Assembly (NCBI GenBank): GCA_017934545.1
Contig: JAGBJI010000002.1
Span: 62,001 to 126,000, forward strand
DNA from: Bacteroidales bacterium
GTDB lineage: Bacteria; Bacteroidota; Bacteroidia; Bacteroidales; P3
Length of the DNA stretch: 64,000 nt
Direction: 5' to 3'
The stretch's first letter is position 1. Every line of letters starts with the position of its first letter. The position numbers and the translations under genes were made by a program. Below the pieces are notes generated by a model. It was not told where the DNA came from. It worked only from the letters and a program-made list of their open reading frames with translations, and searched no databases. Positions 34,848 through 43,847 of this stretch are shown one piece after another.

Positions 34848-37820
34848 TTAATTTTTGACAATATCAATAACTGATTTGGTATTGTCAGTACGTTTTACGG
34901 TTATTTGAGCAGAAATCCTCTCTTTAAGTTCAGGTACGTGCGATATTATGCCCACTTTCCGTCCTCCCATCTGATGCAGTTTTTCCAAAGTGTCCATTAC
35001 GGTGTTAAGACATTCGCTGCTTAAAGTTCCGAAGCCCTCGTCGATGAACAAAATATCGGAAAACGCATTGAGCGAACTCATCCTTGCCAAACCCAATGCC
35101 AAAGACAGTGAAACCATAAAACTTTCCCCGCCCGATAAGTTGGCGGAAGAAGAAATCAATCCCCCTTCATATTTGTCGCAAATCAATATTGCCAAAGAAT
35201 TATCCTGCGATGTAAGGGTGTATCTGTCGGAAAACCGTTGCAGATAATAGTTGGCTTTGCTTAAAAGGTCGCCTAATATGAATCCCTGTGCAATGGACCT
35301 GAATTTTTTGCCGTCCGAAGAACCGAAAAGCATGTTTAATTTCTGCCATTTGTCCCTTTGCTGCGACAAAATATCTATTTCCGTTTGCAAGGCGGAAAAT
35401 GCCGAGATTTTTTCTTCGTTTTCTTTCAATTTGTGTTGTATCGCCCCCGTTTTGTTCTGTAATTCCGAAAGCAAAGCAGTGTAACGGTCAATGCAGTTCA
35501 TAATTGATTGCGGCGTATCGTCTTCGGAAACGGTTATGTTCAGGGATTGAAGGTTTTTTATTTCGTTTTCAATATGGTTTAACGCCCCTTTCAGTGCTTG
35601 GATGTTGTTTTCGGTTTCTTTGTGTTTGAATGCAATGCGGTTAATATCCGTTTCACTCAAAGTTAACAGATGTTCTACTGCGGAAGAATCTATGTCTTGG
35701 TTTTGCGAAAAGAAATTGTTTACATATTCTTCGTTGTTTTTGATTTTTTCCCTTAACGCATCAACGGTATGTTTCCAATTAAAAAAGTCTTCCCTTATAG
35801 CATTCCAATCCTGTATTATGTTTTCCGTATTGTAAGGTTTAGTTTCACTGTTTTCCCATTTGTAAGTAAATTCGCTTAAACTCTTTTTTACCTCCGTGCA
35901 GGAGCGTATAAGCATCAGTTCGGTTTCGTGTTTTTGTTTTATTTTCAGCAGTTGCTGCGTTTCGTTCTGAACGGATGTTATCTGTTGGTTGAGTTTGTTG
36001 GTTTGGGTTATCTTTTCAAACAGTTGGTTTATTCGTAAGTTGTTTTCTTCGGTCAGTTTGCGGATAAAATCACGGTCAACGGAGGCATTATAATCTATAT
36101 TGCATTTTTTGCAGTGCGATTTTATAATCTCCGTTTGCGAAGTTTCTTTTTTAGAAAGTTCGCCGTGTTCTTTTTCAAGGTCGTTTAAATTGTCCGTAAG
36201 TTGAACTTTCAGTGCCGAGAGTTTATTTTGTTCACTTAAAAGTGTGTTGTATGTTTTTTCGGCAAGGTCTTTTTTCTCCTGCAACGGCAAAACAATTTGC
36301 TCAAAGTCTTTGTCGGAAAACACCGATGAGATTTTTTGCCCGCACAAAGGGCATATATCCCCTGCGGACAACTTTATGCGGGCTTGTTTTGCCCACGAAT
36401 CCAAAGAATCTTTTATTTTCTCAAAATCATCTTTGGCTTGGTTGTATTGCTTTTGCGAAAGTGAAGTTTGCAGACAGACGTTTTCATATGTTTTTTCATT
36501 GTCCGACAGTTGTTGTTGTAGTTTTTGCCGCTTGTCAGTGTTGGCTTTAATGCCGTTAACCGTATCTTCCAAAGCCGTGAAAGCCGTTTCAAGTGCGGCA
36601 AGCATGTCTTTGGTTTTCAGACTTTGCTGATAATTTTCCTGCAAGACGGGATAATTGTACGAGGCAATCGTTTCTTTGAGCAGAAGTATTTGCTTTTGTT
36701 TTTCGGCAAGCAATTGTTCAATGCCGCCGTATTGCGATTCAAATTCTTTGACCGACTGTTCCAAATATTTCAATCCTGCATTTAACGAAGTAAACCTGTT
36801 TTTATAAACGGATACGGACTGTTTTTGTGCGTTCAACTCGTCGGAATACCTTTGGTTTTCCTTTATTTTATTTCGTAAGACATTGGTTTTATCCCATGCA
36901 GAAAGTGTAAAGCATTCGTTTTTGTATGCTTTTGTGTTTAAATAATCAGTATTGACTTGCAGTTGTTTTAGTTTTTGTTGTTTTTCGTTTTCAAGTCCAA
37001 GTAGTTTAGTCAGATAATCATGTTTTTGTTGCTCGGTTTTCAGACTTTCGTTTATTTGTTTGACTTGTTGGGCGTTGGTTTGCAATTGCTCTTCAAGCGT
37101 TTTGACTGCGTTTTCATCCATTATGTTCAACGCTTGTTGCACGGTTATTTTGTTTTGAACCGCAGTTTCTTTTTGCTTGGTTATATCGTATATGTTTTTT
37201 CCTATCGTTGAGTAGATTTCGGTGCCTGTAAGTTTTTCCAATATCTCGCTTTTCTCACTTTCTTTGCTCTTTAGAAAACGGGTGAATTCACCCTGCGAAA
37301 GCATACATGTACGGCAAAACTGCGTAAAGTTCATTCCCGTGCAACGCAATATCTCGTTTTCTATTTCTTTGTCCTTGTAATAGGTTATTCCTGTTGTAAG
37401 ATTTTGCAGCGAATGTTTGTCGTCTTGTATTTTGCCGTCAACTTTTTTGTAAGCCTTGCTCACTTCCCACCGTGCAAGATATTTTACACCGTAAAAATCC
37501 TCGAATTCCAACTCGCTGAACGCAAAGGCGGTGTTGCGACGCAGCAAAAGCTTGTTGCTGTTGGTGAACGTGACTGCCGATTTGTCGTCTTTGTCTTTGT
37601 AGGTTGTGTAACCCAATATCTTTTCTCCGCTGTCCGAGGACATGCGGGGCGTTTTCTTGTAAAGGGCAAGGCATATGGCGTCCAGTATTGTAGTCTTTCC
37701 GCTTCCCGTTGCACCGGTTATCAAAAACAAAGGTTCGTCTTTGAGAATTTCGGATTGAAAATCTATTTCCGCATGCTCAATTGATGCTATGTTGTGTATG
37801 GTCAGTTTCAGCAGTTTCAT
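34848..37820 (-). CDS. sbcC: Exonuclease subunit SbcC
   Basis: SbcC is the SMC-like ATPase of the SbcCD nuclease, which cleaves DNA hairpins and processes ends. It has 990 residues: Walker A GATGSGKTT (36-44), long coiled coils, a central zinc hook CPLCGQ (near 488) and C-terminal LSGGESFMVSLSLALGLAR with the Walker B ILFIDEGFGTLS. It follows sbcD with a 2-bp gap. SbcCD acts on palindromes, and this region is unusually rich in small dyads; that is suggestive only. Confidence 0.95.
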   Translation of the reverse strand: MKLLKLTIHNIASIEHAEIDFQSEILKDEPLFLITGATGSGKTTILDAICLALYKKTPRMSSDSGEKILGYTTYKDKDDKSAVTFTNSNKLLLRRNTAFAFSELEFEDFYGVKYLARWEVSKAYKKVDGKIQDDKHSLQNLTTGITYYKDKEIENEILRCTGMNFTQFCRTCMLSQGEFTRFLKSKESEKSEILEKLTGTEIYSTIGKNIYDITKQKETAVQNKITVQQALNIMDENAVKTLEEQLQTNAQQVKQINESLKTEQQKHDYLTKLLGLENEKQQKLKQLQVNTDYLNTKAYKNECFTLSAWDKTNVLRNKIKENQRYSDELNAQKQSVSVYKNRFTSLNAGLKYLEQSVKEFESQYGGIEQLLAEKQKQILLLKETIASYNYPVLQENYQQSLKTKDMLAALETAFTALEDTVNGIKANTDKRQKLQQQLSDNEKTYENVCLQTSLSQKQYNQAKDDFEKIKDSLDSWAKQARIKLSAGDICPLCGQKISSVFSDKDFEQIVLPLQEKKDLAEKTYNTLLSEQNKLSALKVQLTDNLNDLEKEHGELSKKETSQTEIIKSHCKKCNIDYNASVDRDFIRKLTEENNLRINQLFEKITQTNKLNQQITSVQNETQQLLKIKQKHETELMLIRSCTEVKKSLSEFTYKWENSETKPYNTENIIQDWNAIREDFFNWKHTVDALREKIKNNEEYVNNFFSQNQDIDSSAVEHLLTLSETDINRIAFKHKETENNIQALKGALNHIENEIKNLQSLNITVSEDDTPQSIMNCIDRYTALLSELQNKTGAIQHKLKENEEKISAFSALQTEIDILSQQRDKWQKLNMLFGSSDGKKFRSIAQGFILGDLLSKANYYLQRFSDRYTLTSQDNSLAILICDKYEGGLISSSANLSGGESFMVSLSLALGLARMSSLNAFSDILFIDEGFGTLSSECLNTVMDTLEKLHQMGGRKVGIISHVPELKERISAQITVKRTDNTKSVIDIVKN

Positions 37821-37822
37821 AT

Positions 37823-38998
37823 TTATTGTTCTTGGTCGGGTGAATATTCGGAGGCAAACTTTATCATTGACGCAAATTCGGGGTCTGTTTCGGCGTTGCG
37901 TTGCAAAAGATAGTTCGTTGCAACCTCTACGGGTGAAAGTTTTTTAAACTCTTCGCACGTTACGGTTTTGTTTTCTTGGCTTGCAGTGTTGTTTTCGCTG
38001 CGGTGGATGTCAAAGGTACAAAAACGCCCGTGCATTTTGTTGCACAACTCGTTTGCCCTGTCCTTGCTCATAGGCGGAAGATAGTTGTCAACCTCCACCG
38101 AAAGCCTTATGTATTTGTCTTTGATGAGTTCGGGGTGCTGTTCAATGTAAAGAAAAACGTTTTCAACGCTGTCGGGCTTGTCGGGCAGGGTCACCAAGGG
38201 GTGATTGTCGTGTATTTCTATGGTTGTGATTTGCGGCGGCAAATCTTTGCTTATGTCGGCAACGGTTATGCCGTGTTTGTACTGTTCGTTGAACGACACT
38301 TCTATCGGACTGCCGCTGTAGCGTATCTTTTTGTTGCAGCCCTGCAACGTCTGCGGGAAATGAATATGCCCCAAGGCGATGTAATCGTACGCATCGCCCA
38401 AAAGCGAAACATCTTCAAATTCCATATCCTGCACATGTATACTGTTGCTTTTCACTTCGCTGCCCGTAACTGCAAGATGTGCCGACAGTACGGCGGGAAG
38501 ATTTTCTTTGTTGATTTGCTTTATACCTTCACTTAACGCCTCAAAAAACTGCGGATAATTCCTTTTGTAAAAATGAGGTGCGGCTGCAACATAGCCTATG
38601 GTCTTTGCGTTTTTGTCCTTTACTGCAATTATATGTTTTTCTGTGTCAATACCGTCCTGCGTTTTTGCTATTGAGCCTACGGCATGCAGATTGAAATGCT
38701 TCCAAAGGCTACTGTCAATTTCGAGTTTTGAGGGAGAATCGTGGTTGCCAGCCGTTACAATAGTAGTCATATGCGGAGCGGCTTGCTGAATGGCAAGCAT
38801 GCTGTCGGTGTAAAGTTTTCTTACCGCAGCGGAAGGCGAACATATGTTGAACACATCGCCGCTTACAATCATACAATCAGGTTGTTGCTCAATGACGGCT
38901 TGTTTTAATTGAAGCAAAAAATTGCTTTCGTCTTCCAACCGTTCGTATCCGTAGATTATGTTGCCCAAATGCCAATCGGACGTATGCATTATTTTCAT
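37823..38998 (-). CDS. sbcD: Exonuclease subunit SbcD
   Basis: SbcD is the Mre11-type metallophosphoesterase partner of SbcC. It has 391 residues from ATG 38998 (MKIMHTSDWHLGN). Motifs: HTSDWHLG, VSGDVFN, AGNHDSPS, LSAHLAVTG and LGHIHFPQ. An open frame runs upstream to 39100, but a minus-strand TATATTTG promoter box lies at 39022-39029 inside it, so the later start is chosen. It is transcribed before sbcC. Confidence 0.95.
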   Translation of the reverse strand: MKIMHTSDWHLGNIIYGYERLEDESNFLLQLKQAVIEQQPDCMIVSGDVFNICSPSAAVRKLYTDSMLAIQQAAPHMTTIVTAGNHDSPSKLEIDSSLWKHFNLHAVGSIAKTQDGIDTEKHIIAVKDKNAKTIGYVAAAPHFYKRNYPQFFEALSEGIKQINKENLPAVLSAHLAVTGSEVKSNSIHVQDMEFEDVSLLGDAYDYIALGHIHFPQTLQGCNKKIRYSGSPIEVSFNEQYKHGITVADISKDLPPQITTIEIHDNHPLVTLPDKPDSVENVFLYIEQHPELIKDKYIRLSVEVDNYLPPMSKDRANELCNKMHGRFCTFDIHRSENNTASQENKTVTCEEFKKLSPVEVATNYLLQRNAETDPEFASMIKFASEYSPDQEQ

Positions 38999-39021
38999 TG
39001 CCTTGTGCTGTTTTGCAGTTG

Positions 39022-39029
39022 CAAATATA
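39022..39029 (-). promoter_or_regulatory. -7 box of sbcDC
   Basis: TATATTTG on the minus strand, 23 bp before the sbcD start. Confidence 0.55.
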
Positions 39030-39124
39030 CGAAAGAAAATTTTTTTAAGCCTTTGGTTTTTTGCCCTATGATGAAAAAAATCCGCCTTACGCCTTTTCAT
39101 TTCCGCCCAATGCCGCTTTAGTAC

Positions 39125-39207
39125 CGAAAAAATGTGGTTTTTTACTCCAAAAAATCACATTTTTTGCCTCAAAAAAATAGGTTTTTTTGAAACTCTTTTC
39201 AGAAAAG
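39125..39207. repeat. Periodic dyad array P7 (4 units)
   Basis: Units centred near 39135 (AAAATGTGGTTTT), 39157 (AAAATCACATTTT), 39179 (AAAATAGGTTTT) and 39201 (TTTTCAGAAAAGGC), period about 22 bp. A relative of P5, P9 and P12. It lies between sbcD and the promoter at 39371. The rest of the gap 38999-39453 has no gene. Confidence 0.75.
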
Positions 39208-39370
39208 GCAAAAATAAAAACGCAAAGGGCAATGACAAAAAGAAAAAGGGCGGCGGTAAGTCAAGTATAGGAAAATTTTTAATCTGTGTTAAATATTTAA
39301 GTTTTAGTTGTTTGCAAGGGTAGGGCGTCGGGCAAGAGCGTAATTTTTTAAAATTAATTGCGGTAATTCA

Positions 39371-39401
39371 TTGTCTGTTTGAATAATTATTTGTAATTTT
39401 G
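39371..39401 (+). promoter_or_regulatory. Promoter of the 39454 outer-membrane gene
   Basis: TTG (39371-39373) and TAATTTTG (39394-39401), 20 bp apart, 52 bp upstream of the ATG. Confidence 0.65.
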
Positions 39402-39453
39402 AAGTCTGAAATACGGAACGGGTAAAATTTTTTAAGATAAATAACGGTAAACA

Positions 39454-40260
39454 ATGAAAAAAATATCAATTATTTGTGCAGTTGCATGTGTTATGTTGTC
39501 ATTCAATGCTTCTGTTTTTGCAGGCGGAGATTGGCGTAAAGGAATTTACAACCGGGATGTGTCCGAAAATCTGTTGTCTGTCGGCGTTGAAGCCGTTCCT
39601 GTTATAACCGAAGCTTTTTCTTCCACAACTCCTTGGGCGTTGGGCTTTAACGCAGGTTTTGAACACAAGATGCGTCCGAGCATAATCCACAACAAAGTGT
39701 CGTTCGGTTACGGATTGCATTCGGGAGTGACCCGTTACTTCGGCAAACATATCAACACGACGGCTGCGGGCAACGAGTTGCAGCAGCAATGGGACAAATA
39801 CAAATCCTATACACAGATACCGTTGATGTTGGATTTGAATATTTATTACAATTTTTCACGCAGCAATATATTCGCCGGTGTATCGGCAGGCGTTAATTTC
39901 ATGTTGGGCGAAAGGGATGCAAGGGTTGACTCCATAGGACCGTCAATAACTTCGGAATTGGAGGACGCTTACAACCTTGCACACGGCAAAGACGTGGATT
40001 TTATTTCCATTCAGTTGAACGAGAACAATGTTTCGCTGACCCACGTTATACCTACGTTCCGCTTCCATTTAGGTTATGTTTACGAGATTTCACCTGATTT
40101 GCGTCTGCGTGCAGTTGCCGGTATTGAATATCAGATGAAATACGAAGACGAATACAGGGGCGTACACATTGACGCTACGTATTTGACCTACTACCATCAG
40201 CACAACTCACCGCAAATGCTCAATCCGTTTATATCTTTGGGCATATCGTATTCGCTTTAA
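39454..40260 (+). CDS. Outer-membrane beta-barrel protein
   Basis: A 268-residue protein with a clear signal peptide (1-23, ending SVFAG) and alternating aromatic strands such as SFGYGLHSGVTRYF, IYYNFSRSNIFAGVSAGVNF and RFHLGYVYEI, ending in FISLGISYSL, a barrel-type C-terminus. An outer-membrane barrel is the best reading. It could be a PorT-like component of type IX secretion, but I see nothing decisive. It is 4 bp from rsmE. Confidence 0.75.
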   Translation: MKKISIICAVACVMLSFNASVFAGGDWRKGIYNRDVSENLLSVGVEAVPVITEAFSSTTPWALGFNAGFEHKMRPSIIHNKVSFGYGLHSGVTRYFGKHINTTAAGNELQQQWDKYKSYTQIPLMLDLNIYYNFSRSNIFAGVSAGVNFMLGERDARVDSIGPSITSELEDAYNLAHGKDVDFISIQLNENNVSLTHVIPTFRFHLGYVYEISPDLRLRAVAGIEYQMKYEDEYRGVHIDATYLTYYHQHNSPQMLNPFISLGISYSL

Positions 40261-40264
40261 ACCG

Positions 40265-40969
40265 ATGCAGTTGTTTTATGCAGAAGACTTGTGCAGTCAA
40301 AAAGAAATAGTTTTTGACAAGAATGAGTCTGCACATATATCAAAGGTATTGCGGTTGAAAGAGGGTGAGCATTTAAGCGTTACAAACGGAAAAGGAAGTA
40401 TTTTTGACTGCGAGTTGTTGCTCTCAACTGCCAACCGTTGCATAGCCAAAGCAGTAAACGAAACCGTATGCGGTAAAGAACGCAGCTTTAACGTGCATTT
40501 GGCTGTCGCACCCACCAAAAACATAAACCGCATGGAGTGGTTGACGGAAAAAGCAGTGGAAATAGGCGTAGATACTTTGACATTTATTGTCAGCGAACAC
40601 TCCGAACGGCGTACGGTGAACACCGAAAGATTGGACAAAATAATAATCTCGGCTCTTAAACAGTCGGTCAAAGCATACAAACCCGAGTTTTGCGGAGTTA
40701 AAACCTTTGATGAATTCGTTAAAGAATTCAATTCCGATTGTAAATACATATGTACGTGCAATTTTGAGGGCAGGGTAATGCTTAAAGACGACTGCAAAAA
40801 AGGCAGTTCGGTCATTATATTAATCGGACCTGAAGGAGATTTTTCCGACAAAGAAGTTGTTGCGGCAGTGCAATCGGGTTACAAGCCCGTAAGTTTAGGC
40901 AGCCAGCGGTTGAGAACCGAAACGGCGGCGTTGTATGCGTTGGGTAACATCCATTTTATCAACCAATGA
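40265..40969 (+). CDS. rsmE: 16S rRNA (uracil(1498)-N3)-methyltransferase RsmE
   Basis: RsmE methylates U1498 of 16S rRNA. It has 234 residues of the SPOUT fold, with HISKVLRLKEGEHL, LAVAPTKNINRMEWLTEKAVE in substance, IGPEGDFSDKE and LGSQRLRTETAALYAL, the knotted SAM site. It overlaps the DUF4159 gene by 4 bp. Confidence 0.95.
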   Translation: MQLFYAEDLCSQKEIVFDKNESAHISKVLRLKEGEHLSVTNGKGSIFDCELLLSTANRCIAKAVNETVCGKERSFNVHLAVAPTKNINRMEWLTEKAVEIGVDTLTFIVSEHSERRTVNTERLDKIIISALKQSVKAYKPEFCGVKTFDEFVKEFNSDCKYICTCNFEGRVMLKDDCKKGSSVIILIGPEGDFSDKEVVAAVQSGYKPVSLGSQRLRTETAALYALGNIHFINQ

Positions 40970-41619
40970 AAAAAACGTTTGTATATATAATATACATATG
41001 TATAGGTTTCGCTCTTTCGGCACAGACTTCCAACACCGTTGCGTTGCTTAAATACAACGGCGGAGGGGATTGGTACGCCAACCCTACGGCATTGACCAAC
41101 CTTATAAGGTTTTGCAATCAGGAATTAAAGACCTCCATGTCGGACAACTATGCTACCGTAGATGTGGGAAGCAGCGAGTTGTTTTTGTATCCTTTCGTTC
41201 ATATGACAGGACACGGCAACGTGGTGTTTTCTTCGGCCGAAGCGGCTAATCTGCGTACTTATCTTATCGGCGGAGGATTCCTGCATATTGACGACAACTA
41301 CGGTTTGGATAAGTTCATAAGGCGTGAGATGAAGAAAGTTTTCCCCGAAGCCGAATTTGTAGAGATACCTTTCAACCATCCTTTGTACCATCAAAAATAT
41401 GAATTTCCGCACGGGTTGCCCAAAATACACGAACACGACAACAAACCTCCGCAGGGTTTCGGATTGTTTTATGAAGGCAGGTTGGTTTGTTTCTATTCTT
41501 ACGAATGCGATTTGTCGGACGGTTGGGAAAATATAACCGTTCACAACGACACACCCGAGCGTCATACGGCTGCCTTGCGTATGGGGGCAAATATAATTCA
41601 GTTCGTTTTTACCCATTAG
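40966..41619 (+). CDS. DUF4159 domain secreted protein
   Basis: A 217-residue protein with a signal peptide (about 1-19) and a DUF4159 domain: YNGGGDWYANPTALTNLI, HMTGHGNVVFS, GGGFLHIDDNYG and FEGRLVC-like blocks are characteristic. The family has a class I glutamine-amidotransferase-like fold and is frequent in Bacteroidota. Function is not established. It is coupled to rsmE by a 4-bp overlap. Confidence 0.85.
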   Translation: MKKTFVYIIYICIGFALSAQTSNTVALLKYNGGGDWYANPTALTNLIRFCNQELKTSMSDNYATVDVGSSELFLYPFVHMTGHGNVVFSSAEAANLRTYLIGGGFLHIDDNYGLDKFIRREMKKVFPEAEFVEIPFNHPLYHQKYEFPHGLPKIHEHDNKPPQGFGLFYEGRLVCFYSYECDLSDGWENITVHNDTPERHTAALRMGANIIQFVFTH

Positions 41620-41783
41620 GCGTTGTTTTTTCTTTAAAATCATTGTTTGCAAAGGCAGGATAATGTAAGATTTTTGTCTTTGGCGTACTTTTTGTTTGTT
41701 AAATGCGTGCTTTTTTGCTTAAAAAAGGCATTTAAGTATATAAAAATATGAATTTAGTAGTGTTGTTATTGAAAAAAATGATA

Positions 41784-41791
41784 TAATTTTG
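41784..41791 (+). promoter_or_regulatory. -7 box of the 41881 barrel gene
   Basis: TAATTTTG, about 90 bp upstream of the ATG, leaving a leader of roughly 80 nt that holds a stem at 41821. Confidence 0.6.
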
Positions 41792-41816
41792 CAACTTCAA
41801 AAGGATATATGCGGGC

Positions 41817-41864
41817 TAATCGGTCTTGACCTGCAAATGTCTTAAAGTTAAAAAGACCGGAATT
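41817..41864 (+). promoter_or_regulatory. 5'-UTR stem of the barrel mRNA
   Basis: CGGTCTT (41821-41827) pairs with AAGACCG (41853-41859), extended by TAAT/ATTA across a small bulge. It sits in the leader between promoter and start codon with no U run, so it is more likely an mRNA-stability or translation element than a terminator. Confidence 0.5.
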
Positions 41865-41880
41865 AAATTTATATAATAAA

Positions 41881-42423
41881 ATGAAAAAAATCAAAGTATT
41901 ATTGTTGGCAGTTTTTGCAATGGCTGCAACAAGTGCAATGGCACAAACAAGCCCTTGGTGGTTTGAAGGACAGTTGGGAGTTAACTATCAGAAACCTGAC
42001 GGAATGGATGCAAGAACTAATTTTAACATCGGTTTCGGTGCAAACTACAAACTATCCGAGCAATGGTCGGTAGGAGCAAATCTTATCTTTGACAAATGGG
42101 ACAACGGCGTAACTGACGGCAATATGTTCTACATCAGACCTCAGGTTGTTTATTCTCAACCTATGTGGGGCAGAATGACATGGACACCGAGTGCTAACCT
42201 TTCTTTAGGTTTCGGCGACGAAACTGTAATAGGAGTAGGTGTTGACTTGTTGGCATTTGAATACAGAATCACAGACAGATGGGCTTTGGGAATGGCTTGC
42301 GATTTGGGCAACGTTTCTCTCCTTTCTAACGATGCTGGAAGTGAATTCAATTTCCAATTGGGCAGAAACACTTCAACTTTAGGCAACTTGGGATTCCGTT
42401 TCGGTTTCCATTTCTACCTATAA
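41881..42423 (+). CDS. Small outer-membrane beta-barrel (porin family)
   Basis: A 180-residue protein with signal peptide (1-20, ending AMAQT) and about eight predicted strands, e.g. FNIGFGANYKL, QWSVGANLIF, ANLSLGFG, ending NLGFRFGFHFYL with a terminal aromatic-X-aromatic pattern. OmpA-like or OmpW-like eight-stranded barrel. Its codon use is of the highly expressed type and it has its own promoter, leader stem and terminator, suggesting an abundant protein. Confidence 0.82.
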   Translation: MKKIKVLLLAVFAMAATSAMAQTSPWWFEGQLGVNYQKPDGMDARTNFNIGFGANYKLSEQWSVGANLIFDKWDNGVTDGNMFYIRPQVVYSQPMWGRMTWTPSANLSLGFGDETVIGVGVDLLAFEYRITDRWALGMACDLGNVSLLSNDAGSEFNFQLGRNTSTLGNLGFRFGFHFYL

Positions 42424-42465
42424 AAGAAGAATACACAGAAGTTTTTTATATAATTATTTAAAACA

Positions 42466-42503
42466 AAATAAGAGTGCAACTAACGAGTTGCACTCTTATT
42501 TTG
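42466..42503 (+). terminator. Terminator of the barrel gene
   Basis: AAGAGTGCAACT pairs perfectly with AGTTGCACTCTT around AACG, followed by a T-rich run. It also lies at the 3' end of the tRNA cluster on the minus strand. Confidence 0.88.
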
Positions 42504-42512
42504 TTTGTTTTG

Positions 42513-42599
42513 CGGAAAGTATAGGATTCGAACCTATGGTGCAGTTACCCGCACACTTGATCTCCAATCAAGCCCAATCGTCCACTCTGGCAACTTTCC
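42513..42599 (-). tRNA. tRNA-Ser (GGA)
   Basis: An 87-nt class II tRNA on the minus strand with acceptor GGAAAGT/ACTTTCC, anticodon stem CTTGA/TCAAG around TTGGAGA, a long variable arm (GTGCGGGTAACTGCAC) and T arm GGTTCGAATCC. Discriminator G, as usual for serine. Confidence 0.93.
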
Positions 42600-42746
42600 G
42601 TATTTGTTAAGACCTCTTTTCGCTTTGTTTTGTTGTATACTTACAAAACTTTTCTTTAAAAAGGAGAGATTAGGAATAATCTCTCCGAAAATGTAAGTGT
42701 ACTAAACTAAAACAAAAATGATTATGAAAAAATTTAAAAAATCTTG

Positions 42747-42833
42747 CGGAAAATATAGGATTCGAACCTATGGAACAGCAAGCCGTTCACTTGATTTCGA
42801 GTCAAGCCCAATCGACCACTCTGGCAATTTTCC
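42747..42833 (-). tRNA. tRNA-Ser (CGA)
   Basis: An 87-nt class II tRNA on the minus strand, closely similar to the Ser-GGA gene downstream: acceptor GGAAAAT/ATTTTCC, anticodon loop CTCGAAA, variable arm GAACGGCTTGCTGTTC, discriminator G. Probably an ancient duplicate. Confidence 0.92.
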
Positions 42834-42873
42834 TTTTCTCCAATAATCACTAAACGTTTTAATGTTTCTTTAG

Positions 42874-42948
42874 TAGCGCATAAGGGATTCGAACCCTTGA
42901 TTTTGAGAATGAGAATCTCACGTCCTGGACCGACTAGACGAATGCGCC
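42874..42948 (-). tRNA. tRNA-Glu (CUC)
   Basis: A 75-nt cloverleaf on the minus strand: acceptor GGCGCAT/ATGCGCT, CGTCTAGTCGGTCCAGGACG in the D arm, anticodon stem TGAGA/TCTCA around TTCTCAT (CUC), T arm AAGGGTTCGAATCCCTT. It is first in the Glu-Ser-Ser transcription unit. Confidence 0.88.
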
Positions 42949-42964
42949 CCTTGTTTTCAGTTTG

Positions 42965-42995
42965 CAAAATTACAACATTTATAAATTTTGACAAA
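42965..42995 (-). promoter_or_regulatory. Promoter of the tRNA-Glu-Ser-Ser cluster
   Basis: Minus-strand TAATTTTG (42965-42972) and TTTG (42992-42995), 19 bp apart, 16 bp before the tRNA-Glu 5' end. No other promoter box is evident before the two Ser genes. Confidence 0.8.
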
Positions 42996-43059
42996 ATAAT
43001 TCCGAAGTTTTTTTATAAAAATCGTTCTTCAAAAAATAAGATGTGTTTTTAGTAAAGCT

Positions 43060-43120
43060 CTTTTCAGAAAAGAAAAAATTCTTTTCTGAAAACAATTTTT
43101 TCTTTTCTGAAAAGGATTTT
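43060..43120. repeat. Periodic dyad array P8 (TTTTCTGAAAA type, 3 units)
   Basis: Three TTTTC(A/T)GAAAA units have centres at 43066, 43087 and 43108, 21 bp apart. The 61 bp match the coding array at 54174-54234 at 60 positions. It lies in the gene-free interval 42973-43316, upstream of the nitroreductase. Confidence 0.85.
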
Positions 43121-43285
43121 GCTTAATTTTTGCCTTGTGTAAATAGTTGATTGTTTGGTATTTATATTTTCTCTTTGCAAGGGTGTAAAAAGCGGTTTTT
43201 CCCGTCGGTTTTTGAGTTTTGAAAAACGTTGTTTTAGATAAAAGAAAAAGTTTTTCTTAAAGAAAAGTTTTTAAGTGAAATTTTG

Positions 43286-43293
43286 TACTTTTG
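43286..43293 (+). promoter_or_regulatory. -7 box of the nitroreductase
   Basis: TACTTTTG, 23 bp before the ATG at 43317. It overlaps the open frame that could start at GTG 43275, which supports the later start. Confidence 0.6.
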
Positions 43294-43316
43294 CATATTA
43301 TAATAATTGTATTAAG

Positions 43317-43847
43317 ATGGAAAACGAAGTTTTGAAAGCGTTAAAAAACAGACGCAGTATAAGAAAATACCGCCCAGAACAGATAACCGACGAAGAACTT
43401 ACGGCTGTTTTGGAGGCGGGAACATATGCTCCGACGGGTCATAACAAACAGGATTTGTGGATAGTGGCGGTTCAACGCAAAGATATAATGGACAAACTGA
43501 TACGGCTTAACGCACAAATTTTTAATGTTGACACCAATCCTTATTACGATGCCCCTACTATAGTGCTGGTTTTCGGTTCGCCTTTGACGGAAAACCCTAA
43601 CACCATTCAGAACGGCAGTTTGATTTTGGGCAATATGATGAACGCAGCCTATGCAATAGGATTAGGCAGTTGTTGGATTAACCGCGAAATTGAAATGTTC
43701 GCAACCGACGAGGGCAAAGAGTTGATAAAAGAGTTTCAATTGCCCGAAAACGTTATGGGAGTGGGGGCAATATCATTGGGTTATCCTGTGAAAAATCCGT
43801 CCAAGGCTCTGCCGAGAAAAGAAAATTATTACAGAATTATCAAATAA
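43317..43847 (+). CDS. Nitroreductase family FMN protein
   Basis: A 176-residue nitroreductase-fold oxidoreductase that uses FMN and NAD(P)H. LKNRRSIRKYRPEQITDEEL binds FMN; EAGTYAPTGHNKQDLWIV and GLGSCWINREI are family blocks. The substrate is not predictable. The 3' end overlaps the convergent DUF1697 gene by 8 bp. Confidence 0.9.
   Translation: MENEVLKALKNRRSIRKYRPEQITDEELTAVLEAGTYAPTGHNKQDLWIVAVQRKDIMDKLIRLNAQIFNVDTNPYYDAPTIVLVFGSPLTENPNTIQNGSLILGNMMNAAYAIGLGSCWINREIEMFATDEGKELIKEFQLPENVMGVGAISLGYPVKNPSKALPRKENYYRIIK

Noticed and set aside
39001-39100. Extended N-terminus of SbcD
   Set aside because: The added residues are basic and not conserved, and contain the promoter box at 39022-39029; the family start MKIMHTSDWHLG is at 38998.
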